A DNA stretch of 19,416 nt from CAIURC01 sp043777315 (lineage in GTDB: Bacteria; Verrucomicrobiota; Verrucomicrobiia; Chthoniobacterales; Chthoniobacteraceae): assembly GCA_043777315.1 (NCBI GenBank), contig JAYVPW010000134.1, positions 1-19,416 of the forward strand, written 5' to 3'. The notes under the pieces were generated by a model that was not told the origin of the DNA, searched no databases, and was given only the letters and a program-made list of their open reading frames with translations. Below, piece after piece: positions 5,786-12,592 of this stretch; within the stretch, counting starts at the first letter, position 1; each line of letters begins with the position of its first letter. The translations under genes were made by a program, and so were the position numbers.

Positions 5786-7306
5786 ATGAACACACTCCTT
5801 TATCCCAGCGATTCCGACCTGCTCCGCGACTACGAAAAGCGCGGCCAGCAGACGGCGTTCAGCGCGATCGTCGAACGGTATCAGCTCATGGTGGTCGGCA
5901 CTGCGTTTCGAAAAACCGGAAATTTCGAGACAGCGCGCGACGTGGCGCAGGAGGTCTTCGCCGCGCTCGCGCGCAAGGCAGGACTGCTCATCGGCCGCGC
6001 CTCGCTCGGAGGCTGGCTGCACCAGGCCGCGGTTTACGAATCGCTGCGCACCTTGCAATCCGAGAAGCGCCGCACGAACCGGCACGAGCGCTTCATCGAC
6101 GAGTCGGAAAAAACGACCGCTCCCGAGGTCGGCGGAACGAGCGGCCCCTCCCGCCTCGCCGTGCTCGACGATGCGATCGACGTCCTCCCCGCCGGCGACC
6201 GCGAAGTCCTCGTGCTGCACTATTTTCAAGATCTCTCGTACGCGGAAATGGCCGCCCTGCTCGCGACGAACGAGCCCGTCGTGCGCAAGCGCGTCTCCCG
6301 CGCGCTCGAGCGGCTCGGCGCGCGCCTGCGCGAGCGGAACGTCGGCGGTGACATCGCCGGAATTCTCGCCGGCGTCGTCGCGATCCAAGCCTCCCTCCCG
6401 CTCGTCCCGGGGCTCGCGCAGTCGGCCCTCACCGCGGCGCTCGCCGGTGCCGGCTCGTCTTCGTTTCACACGCTCACAGCCATCATGTCGCACGCCACGG
6501 TCAAGCTCGCCGCGGCCATCATCGCACTCGCCGCCATCCCCCTGCTCTGGCACCTCGCCGGACCGGATTTTTCAACGCCGAACCTGGCCGCCGCCGCGTC
6601 CTCGGCGGCGGAAAAAACGCGCGTCCGCACGCGTCCACTGCTGCGCGATCCGGCTTCGCTGAATCATGCCGCCATCGCTGCCCGCGACCGGCTCCGGTCG
6701 AGCTGGACGCTGGCTCAGACGAGCCTCCCCGCTGCGCCAATGGCTGCCACGTCCGGATCGACGCGCCCCGCCAGCGGCGTCGCGATCCCGCCCGTACTCG
6801 CCTCCACCGTCCCATCACATCCAGCGATCGCCGCGATCGGGCCCGCCCCGCCCGGCGGCGCGCTGTCGCTCCCCGGCGCTCCGATTTTCCCGGGGCCAGT
6901 TGGCGCTCCCGGGCTCTCCAGCATCGACCGGGATTTGCTCGCCGTCCTCGGCGATCTTGGCTTCGACGGAAGTCCCGCGACGATCGACGGCCTGCGCGAT
7001 CTCGAACGCGATCCCCCGCGGATCGCCGCCGTTTACAGCGATCTTTTGGAGGCAGTCCTCGACCTGAATCCGCTCCAGCGCGCCCGGGTCGAGGACTTCC
7101 TCCAAAATCATTTCGAGAGCTTGAACTTGAAGGGTCTCGCCGGCCCGCCACCGCTCGTCATCCCTGAGTTGGACTGGATCGCCAGCCGGGAGCCCGCCCT
7201 CACCTCCGTCATCGAAGGCGTGCAAGCCGTGATCCCGGAAGTCGTCCCAGCACCGCAACTTCTCAAGTCCGTTTTCGGCCTCGTCGAGAAGCCCGCGATG
7301 CACTGA
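5786..7306 (+). CDS. ECF-type sigma-70 family factor with membrane segment and long C-terminal extension
   Basis: 506 residues from ATG 5786; an in-frame ATG at 5735 would add 17. Region 2 (~24-92) shows AFSAIVERYQLMVVGTAFRK, then ARDVAQEVFAALARK and WLHQAAVYESLR. Region 4 (~125-182) shows LDDAIDVLPAGDREVLVLHYFQDLSYAEMAALL, a helix-turn-helix for -35 recognition. A semi-hydrophobic Ala-rich stretch (~187-225) and a clear membrane helix (~237-258, VKLAAAIIALAAIPLLWHLA) follow. A Pro/Ala-rich linker (~260-375) leads to a helical domain (~378-450) with LNPLQRARVEDFLQNHF. Extended ECF factors of this type are common in Verrucomicrobiota and Planctomycetes. No separate anti-sigma gene is adjacent, so the extension may do that job (inference). 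The 3' end may be frameshifted: an adjacent frame stays open to 7419. Confidence 0.85.
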   Translation: MNTLLYPSDSDLLRDYEKRGQQTAFSAIVERYQLMVVGTAFRKTGNFETARDVAQEVFAALARKAGLLIGRASLGGWLHQAAVYESLRTLQSEKRRTNRHERFIDESEKTTAPEVGGTSGPSRLAVLDDAIDVLPAGDREVLVLHYFQDLSYAEMAALLATNEPVVRKRVSRALERLGARLRERNVGGDIAGILAGVVAIQASLPLVPGLAQSALTAALAGAGSSSFHTLTAIMSHATVKLAAAIIALAAIPLLWHLAGPDFSTPNLAAAASSAAEKTRVRTRPLLRDPASLNHAAIAARDRLRSSWTLAQTSLPAAPMAATSGSTRPASGVAIPPVLASTVPSHPAIAAIGPAPPGGALSLPGAPIFPGPVGAPGLSSIDRDLLAVLGDLGFDGSPATIDGLRDLERDPPRIAAVYSDLLEAVLDLNPLQRARVEDFLQNHFESLNLKGLAGPPPLVIPELDWIASREPALTSVIEGVQAVIPEVVPAPQLLKSVFGLVEKPAMH

Positions 7307-7495
7307 AAATCGACCCGCCGGACAATCCAATTTCGGACATCCTCGCGCCAGTAGAAATCCCGGCACTGCCCGATGTGGGCAAGCTCCTGCCACCCCCGCC
7401 TCTGCCGCTCTTGCGCTGATTCGTCGGACCCGCTCGCCGGGTTCGTCATTGCCTCTCCCGCGGCAATTCGCCATTCGTCAACGCTCTTCGCCGCG

Positions 7496-8611
7496 ATGAA
7501 CCCGTCCACTTTCTCCTTCCCGACGACGATCCGTTTCGGCCCCGGCGTCGTCGCGGAATTGCCCGGGCATCTGGCGCGGCTGGGCATCGCCAAACCGCTC
7601 GTCGTCACCGATCCCGGACTGCTTTCGACAAACGCCTTCGCGGTGCTCGAAGCCGTGCTCCACGGACGGCGCGGACTCTTAGCCACCGTGCATCCGAACC
7701 CGATCGAAGAGGACGTGGAAGGCGCGGCGCGAGCCTTCGCCGCGGGTGGCTGCGATGGGGTGATCGCGTTCGGCGGCGGCAGCGCGCTCGATGTCGGAAA
7801 AGCGGTGCGCCTGCGCGTGCGCCGGCCCGAGCTCACGCTCCGCGAATTCAGCGCGGAGGCTGATTGGCGCGGACTCGCGCCGTGCATCGCGATCCCGACG
7901 ACCGCCGGGACCGGGAGCGAAGTCGGGCGCAGTTCGGTCATCGTGATCGACGGCCGCAAGCGCGTGATTTTCCACCCCGCGCTCCTCGCCGATCTCGTGA
8001 TCCTCGACCCGGAACTCACTCGCGATCTGCCGCCGAAACTCACCGCCGCCACCGGCGCCGACGCGCTCACGCATTGCGTCGAAGCGTTCACCTCCACCGT
8101 CTTCCACCCGATGTGCGACGGCATCGCCCTCGAAGCCATCCGCCTCATCGCGAATGCCCTCCCGCGCGCGGTCCGCGACGGCTCCGATCTCGACGCCCGG
8201 GGACCAATGCAGATCGCCGCCGCGATGGGCGGCATCGCTTTTCAAAAAGACCTCGGCGCCACGCACTCGCTCGCGCACCCGCTCTCCAGCATCTGCGGCC
8301 TGCACCACGGCCTCGCCAACGCGCTCTGCCTCCCGCACGTCATGGACTTTAACTCCGCCGCCCGCCCCGGCCTTTACTCGCGCGTCGGCATCGCGCTCGG
8401 CATCGCCGATTCCACCGACCGCGCGACCATCGCCACCATCCGCGCTCTCCTCGCGGAGATCGGCCTGGATACGGGCTTGCGCGCCCACGGCGTCAACGAA
8501 ACGCACCTCGATGCGCTCGCCGACCAGGCCATCGAAGACACCTGCCACCTCACCAATCCCGTCCCCGTCACCCGCGCCGATCTGCGCGAACTTTACGCGC
8601 GGGCGCTGTGA
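7496..8611 (+). CDS. Iron-type (group III) alcohol dehydrogenase
   Basis: 371 residues from ATG 7496, where the family's N terminus (FSFPTTIRFGPGVV) begins. Upstream in-frame sequence is not family-like. The Rossmann-like dinucleotide site shows GGGSALDVGKAV (93-104) and TTAGTGSEV (135-143). The four metal ligands match the FucO spacing: D189 and H193 (GADALTHCVEAF), H257 and H271 (ATHSLAHPLSSICGLHHG). It oxidises an alcohol to an aldehyde, or the reverse, with NAD(P). The next genes are an aldehyde dehydrogenase and a gamma-glutamyl ligase, which suggests it oxidises the hydroxyl of a (gamma-glutamylated) amino alcohol; the substrate is inferred from context only. Confidence 0.93.
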   Translation: MNPSTFSFPTTIRFGPGVVAELPGHLARLGIAKPLVVTDPGLLSTNAFAVLEAVLHGRRGLLATVHPNPIEEDVEGAARAFAAGGCDGVIAFGGGSALDVGKAVRLRVRRPELTLREFSAEADWRGLAPCIAIPTTAGTGSEVGRSSVIVIDGRKRVIFHPALLADLVILDPELTRDLPPKLTAATGADALTHCVEAFTSTVFHPMCDGIALEAIRLIANALPRAVRDGSDLDARGPMQIAAAMGGIAFQKDLGATHSLAHPLSSICGLHHGLANALCLPHVMDFNSAARPGLYSRVGIALGIADSTDRATIATIRALLAEIGLDTGLRAHGVNETHLDALADQAIEDTCHLTNPVPVTRADLRELYARAL

Positions 8612-8645
8612 TCGGGTGTCATTTTTTGGAAAATGTGCGGAACTT

Positions 8646-8750
8646 ATTTTAGCCACGGAAACACACGGAAGCACACGGAAGGCGCTGGGGAATGGGAGTG
8701 GAGACCTTCTATTTCCGTGTCCCTGCCGTGTCCTTCCGTGGCTCATTCCT
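8646..8750. repeat. Tandem-armed inverted repeat, copy B (cacggaa units), upstream of the aldehyde dehydrogenase
   Basis: Left arm 8651-8680 is agcca followed by three cggaa-containing decamers (cacggaaaca-type units). Right arm 8713-8743 is its reverse complement with a few mismatches and one bulged base. The loop (8681-8712) is 32 nt. The right border ccgtggctcattcct (8736-8750) is nearly identical to that of copy C, and the left border is atttt-agcc. It fills most of the 158 bp gap between the two dehydrogenase genes. Confidence 0.75.
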
Positions 8751-8769
8751 ATCTCGCCGTCCTCAACGA

Positions 8770-10203
8770 ATGTTCCGGCGGTCGCTTCCCCTCGTGACCG
8801 CGCGACCTTTCATCGACGGCGATTCCACCGCGGGCGGTGAAGTTTTCACGCTCACCAACCCCGCGACGGAGGATCCGTTTGCGGAGGTGGAAGGAGCTGG
8901 CGTCGGCGAGGTCGAGCGCGCGGTCTGCGGCGCGCAGACCGCATGGGAACAGGGCTGGCGTGACATCGCGCCGGGAAAACGCACCGAGATTCTCTTCGCC
9001 GTCGCGACGAAAATCCGGGAGCACGCGGAAGAGTTGGCGCAGCTCGAGATGCGGAGTATCGGGAAGCCAATCGCCGATGCCCGCGACGAAATCGGACTCG
9101 GCGCGCGCGTCTTCGAGTATTACGCCGGAGTGGTCGGAAAGTTCTGCGGGCAGACGATTCCCGTCGCCCGCGGTGGCCTCGACTTCACGCTCCGCCAGCC
9201 GATGGGCGTGGTCGCGGCGATCGTCCCGTGGAATTTCCCATTCCCGATCGCCTGCTGGAAAGCCGCACCCGCGCTCGCCGCCGGGAATTGCGTCGTCCTC
9301 AAACCCGCGAGCCTTTCGCCCCTCACCGCCCTCCGCCTCGGCGAACTCGCGCACACCGCCGGCCTCCCCGCGGGCGTCCTGCAAATCCTGCCCGGCGCGG
9401 GCGGCGCGATCGGCGACGCGCTCGTGCAGCATCCGCTCGTCCGCAAAATTTCCTTCACCGGCTCGACCGCGATCGGCACGCGCATCATGCAGCTCGCCGC
9501 GCCGGGGCTGAAGCGCATCTCGCTCGAGCTCGGCGGCAAATCGCCCAACATCATTTTCGCCGATGCCGACCTCGCCGCCGCCGCCGCATCATCGCCGATG
9601 AGCGTCTTCGCGAATGCCGGCCAGGACTGCTGCGCGCGGAGCCGCGTCTTCGTCGAGCGGAGCGTGTTCGAGGAGTTCGTGGAAAGATTCGTCGCCGCGA
9701 CTCGGGCGCTCGTCGTCGGAAATCCGGCGCTCCCCGAGACGCAAATCGGCCCGCTCGTCTCGGCCGCGCAGCGCGAGAATTCCGAGCGTTTTCTCACCGA
9801 ATGCGGGCGCCGCATCGTCAGCGGCGGCGACCGCCCCACCGGACGCGGCTTCTTCCTCCGACCAGCCGTGGTGCTTGATTGCGAGCCCACCGACCGCATC
9901 TGGCGCGAAGAGATTTTCGGCCCCGTCGTGTGTATCCGTCCCTTCGACGACGAAGCCGAAATGCTCCGCGAAGTGAACGATTCGCCCTACGGCCTCAGCG
10001 GCTCGATTTGGACCAACGATCTCCGCCGTGCGCTCCGCGTGGCGAGGCGCGTGGAGAGCGGCGTCCTCAGCATCAACAGCCATTCCAGCGTCCACGTCGA
10101 AGCCCCGTTCGGCGGCTGCAAACTCAGCGGCATGGGCCGCGACCTCGGCCTCGCCGCCCTCGAAGGCTACACCGAGCTGAAGAACATCTACGTCGCCGAC
10201 TAG
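8770..10203 (+). CDS. NAD(P)-dependent aldehyde dehydrogenase (betaine / aminobutyraldehyde dehydrogenase-like)
   Basis: 477 residues from ATG 8770; GTG 8794 is an equally plausible start just before ARPFIDG. An ATG at 8692 lies inside the loop of repeat copy B and was rejected. Visible ALDH motifs: N155 in PWNFPFP, K178 in VVLKPAS, FTGSTAIG (229-236), the general base E253 in LELGGKSPN, and the catalytic C287 in NAGQDCCARSR. A C-terminal APFGGCKLSGMGRD block and ELKNIYV end match the ALDH8/9/10 type. It would oxidise the aldehyde made by the preceding alcohol dehydrogenase to an acid. A second Cys directly follows the catalytic one, as in some glycine-betaine aldehyde dehydrogenases. Confidence 0.93.
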   Translation: MFRRSLPLVTARPFIDGDSTAGGEVFTLTNPATEDPFAEVEGAGVGEVERAVCGAQTAWEQGWRDIAPGKRTEILFAVATKIREHAEELAQLEMRSIGKPIADARDEIGLGARVFEYYAGVVGKFCGQTIPVARGGLDFTLRQPMGVVAAIVPWNFPFPIACWKAAPALAAGNCVVLKPASLSPLTALRLGELAHTAGLPAGVLQILPGAGGAIGDALVQHPLVRKISFTGSTAIGTRIMQLAAPGLKRISLELGGKSPNIIFADADLAAAAASSPMSVFANAGQDCCARSRVFVERSVFEEFVERFVAATRALVVGNPALPETQIGPLVSAAQRENSERFLTECGRRIVSGGDRPTGRGFFLRPAVVLDCEPTDRIWREEIFGPVVCIRPFDDEAEMLREVNDSPYGLSGSIWTNDLRRALRVARRVESGVLSINSHSSVHVEAPFGGCKLSGMGRDLGLAALEGYTELKNIYVAD

Positions 10204-10236
10204 CCGGACACCCGCGACTGAGGTGCGCCCAGTCCA

Positions 10237-10379
10237 GTCATCCTGAGCGCAGCCCGGCTTTGCGGGCGGAGTCGAAGGACCTCTTACTTTCCCCCCGTTT
10301 GGCTCGCGCATCACGGAGTGGGAAAAGGAAGAGGTCCTTCGACTGCGTTTCGCTGTCGCTTCACTCCGCTCAGGATGAC
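10237..10379. repeat. Dispersed palindromic repeat (gtcatcctgag type), copy 1
   Basis: Starts gtcatcctgagcgcagc and ends ccgctcaggatgac, so its borders are inverted. Internal inverted segments are gtcgaaggacctctta and aagaggtccttcgac. It resembles the family of gtcatcctgagc...gaaggacct repeats seen between genes in many bacterial genomes. It occupies most of the 236 bp gap between the aldehyde dehydrogenase and the gamma-glutamyl ligase gene. A second, shorter copy lies at 18805-18888. Confidence 0.75.
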
Positions 10380-10439
10380 GAAGCTTTTGAAACGCCTCGC
10401 GGAGCACCGCATTTCCTGAATTCTAAATCCCAAATCCAG

Positions 10440-11780
10440 ATGACCCTCTCCGACCTCGAAGCCAAAGTCGCCGCTGGCGAAATCGATACCGTCATCACGG
10501 TTTTCCCGGACGTGTTCGGGCGGCTCGTCGGCAAGCGTTTCACCGCGCGCATCTTCCTCGATGCGGTCGCCGCGCACGGCACGCACGTCTGCAATTACCT
10601 CCTCGCGGTGAACATCGAAATGGACCCGCAGGACGGTTTTTCGCTCGCGAATTGGGAGAGCGGATTCGGCGATTTCGAGATGCGGTGCGACCTCCAGACG
10701 CTCCGCATTTTGCCGTGGGAAAGTGGCGCGGTGATGGTGATCTGCGACCTGCATCGCGACGGCGGATCTTTGGTGGAAGAGGCTCCGCGGTCGGTCCTGC
10801 GCCGCCAGCTCGACCGGCTCGGCGCGCTCGGCCTCACCTGCAAACTCGCCAGCGAACTGGAATTTTTCCTCTTCAACCACACCGCGCACGAAGCCTCCGA
10901 GCGCGACTACCGCGGGCTCACGCCGTCGAGTGATTATCGCGTCGATTACCAGACGATGCAGACCGCGCGCGACGAGCCGATCATGCGCGCGATCCGCAAC
11001 CAAATGCCGCTCGCCCGCGTCCCGATCGAATCGACGAAAGGCGAATGGGGCCGCGGCCAGCACGAGGCGAATTTCATCTACGCCGAGCCGCTCCCGATCG
11101 CCGACCTGCACACGATTTTCAAGCAAGGCGCGAAGCAGATCGCCGAGCAAAACGGCAAATGCCTGACCTTCATGGCGAAGCCCTTCGCCGGGGAAGTGGG
11201 CAGCTCGTGCCACATCCACCTCAGCCTCTGGCGCGACGACGTGAACCTTTTCGCCGGCGGCGAAAACGGCTCGCCGATGTTCCAGCAATTCCTCGCCGGG
11301 CTGATCAAATACTCCCGCGAACTCAGCTATTTTTTCGCCCCGACGATCAACTCGTACAAGCGCTACCAACCCGCGAGCTGGGCTCCGACCAAGATGGCGT
11401 GGGCCTTCGACAACCGCACCGTCGGCTTCCGCGTCGTCGGCCACGGCTCTTCGTTTCGCCTCGAAAACCGGATGCCCGGCGCCGACGCCAATCCCTACCT
11501 CGCCTTCGCCGCGATGATCGCCGCCGGCCTCGCGGGCATCGACGAAAAGCTCGCCTGCCCGCCGCTCTATCGCGGCAACGCCTACCTCGACGCCACCCTC
11601 CCCGCGCTCCCCACGACCCTTCGCGAAGCCTCCTCCCTGCTTGATCGCAGCGCCATCGCCCGCGCCGCACTCGGCGAAAACGTGACCGACTTTTACGTCC
11701 ACACCGCCCGCCTCGAAGCCGACGCCTTCGACGCCGCCGTCACCGACTGGGAGCGCCGCCGTTACTTCGAGCGCATCTGA
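10440..11780 (+). CDS. Glutamine synthetase-like gamma-glutamyl amine ligase (PuuA / GlnA3-GlnA4 type)
   Basis: 446 residues from ATG 10440, the length of gamma-glutamylpolyamine synthetases (PuuA ~470). GS fold residues are present: E139 and E141 (SELEFFLF), E209 (GRGQHEANF), H258 (GSSCHIHLSLW), R308 (NSYKRYQP), R340 and E342 (SFRLENRMPGADANPYL). The GQHEANF and SSCHIH forms and the short C terminus fit amine ligases of the GS family rather than the housekeeping ammonia-using enzyme. The expected reaction is ATP-dependent joining of glutamate to an amine. Next to an alcohol and an aldehyde dehydrogenase it suggests a gamma-glutamylation route for an amino alcohol such as ethanolamine. No gamma-glutamyl hydrolase (PuuD-like) is in the window. 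No Shine-Dalgarno is seen. Confidence 0.88.
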   Translation: MTLSDLEAKVAAGEIDTVITVFPDVFGRLVGKRFTARIFLDAVAAHGTHVCNYLLAVNIEMDPQDGFSLANWESGFGDFEMRCDLQTLRILPWESGAVMVICDLHRDGGSLVEEAPRSVLRRQLDRLGALGLTCKLASELEFFLFNHTAHEASERDYRGLTPSSDYRVDYQTMQTARDEPIMRAIRNQMPLARVPIESTKGEWGRGQHEANFIYAEPLPIADLHTIFKQGAKQIAEQNGKCLTFMAKPFAGEVGSSCHIHLSLWRDDVNLFAGGENGSPMFQQFLAGLIKYSRELSYFFAPTINSYKRYQPASWAPTKMAWAFDNRTVGFRVVGHGSSFRLENRMPGADANPYLAFAAMIAAGLAGIDEKLACPPLYRGNAYLDATLPALPTTLREASSLLDRSAIARAALGENVTDFYVHTARLEADAFDAAVTDWERRRYFERI

Positions 11781-11786
11781 CTTTCG

Positions 11787-11805
11787 CCGGCTTCTGAGAG
11801 GCCGG
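11787..11805. terminator. Possible weak hairpin after the gamma-glutamyl ligase gene
   Basis: An imperfect hairpin, ccggct/aggccgg with one bulged base and a short loop, begins 7 bp after the ligase stop in the gap between two convergent genes. There is no T-run, so a classical intrinsic terminator is not supported. Confidence 0.2.
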
Positions 11806-11896
11806 AATCGCTTGGCCGGGTGCCGTGCTGGCCTACCACGAGACCTACGAGCAAAAGCGCGCGGACTTGAAGGCGCTCGGTGTCGGGTCGGGATAG
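11798..11896 (+). pseudogene. Possible remnant of a lost gene (3' end only)
   Basis: After the TGA at 11795-11797 a frame encodes about 32 residues, ending VLAYHETYEQKRADLKALGV then GSG and TAG (11894-11896). The part from 11825 has coding-like composition and an amphipathic helical pattern typical of a protein C terminus, but no start codon with context and no recognisable family. It lies between two convergent genes, a place where debris of deleted genes persists. Chance openness in GC-rich DNA is a real alternative. Confidence 0.25.
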
Positions 11897-11902
11897 TTCG
11901 GC

Positions 11903-12577
11903 CTAGCGGGCGTAGAGTTGGCTGTTCTTGTCGAGGTCTTTGATGACGGTGCAGAGATAGACGGGCTCCGGGTGTAAGTCCCGATACTTGGTGACTTCGG
12001 TCTTGTTCAACACTCGAAAGCCGTAGCGCTCGAACATCTTGGTTCCGCGCCGGTCTTCGAAGACGACCATCTGGCCAAAGACCGCCTTTTCCCCGTGGTC
12101 GTGGAGATACTTCAAATAGGCATCCATCAACGCACGAGTCGTGGCGACCTGACGGGCGTCGGCGAGGAGATTGATGTGAAAGTGAGCGGTGCGCCGAGGG
12201 GCTGCGGGGACTTCTTTCCAAGCCTGACGGAAGATCCAATGGACAAACTTTTTCGAAGCAGAGTTGTAGCTCCGGTAACGCCACATCCCGCGCAGAAATA
12301 GCGCCACGTTGTTGTAAAGGTTGTAGAATTGCTGGCGGTAGGAATGACGCGAGCCGAGGAGGTAGCCGCGGATGTCTCCGCCGACGAGCAGGACAAAGGC
12401 GGACTCAGGTTCCCAGTCGGTGTAGTAGGCGGTCAGGTAGTCGGCGAAGAGTTCACGATCCTCGAAAATGGGATCGACCGGATTGCCGAGAAAGCCGGTG
12501 AGGCAACAAAGTTCACGGACACGTGCGCGGTCGGCGGGCTGATATTGGCGAATCTCGATTGGGCGTTCGGCGGTCAT
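11903..12577 (-). CDS. GNAT-family N-acetyltransferase
   Basis: 224 residues. N terminus IEIRQYQPADRARVRELCCLTGF is the usual first strand-helix of GNAT enzymes. The C-terminal half has HFHINLLADARQVATTRALMDAYLKYL, the acetyl-CoA-binding region, although the classical Q/RxxGxG/A loop is replaced by ADARQVATT. It ends with the helix-strand FEDRRGTKMFERYGFRVL. The middle (~80-130) carries extra aromatic and basic residues (YRQQFYNLYNNV and following). Substrate unknown. The start is 15 bp after the stop of the glycosyltransferase gene, so the two are probably co-transcribed and may act on the same glycan or glycolipid (inference). Confidence 0.8.
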   Translation of the reverse strand: MTAERPIEIRQYQPADRARVRELCCLTGFLGNPVDPIFEDRELFADYLTAYYTDWEPESAFVLLVGGDIRGYLLGSRHSYRQQFYNLYNNVALFLRGMWRYRSYNSASKKFVHWIFRQAWKEVPAAPRRTAHFHINLLADARQVATTRALMDAYLKYLHDHGEKAVFGQMVVFEDRRGTKMFERYGFRVLNKTEVTKYRDLHPEPVYLCTVIKDLDKNSQLYAR

Positions 12578-12592
12578 AGCTCGGAGGAAGGT

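Noticed and set aside
5204..6553. A 449-codon minus-strand open frame opposite the sigma factor
   Set aside because: No recognisable domain; the sigma factor frame has clear regions 2 and 4.
10440..11780. Housekeeping glutamine synthetase glnA
   Set aside because: Sequence variants of the active-site motifs and the dehydrogenase neighbours fit the amine-ligase branch better; no glnB or nitrogen-regulation genes nearby.
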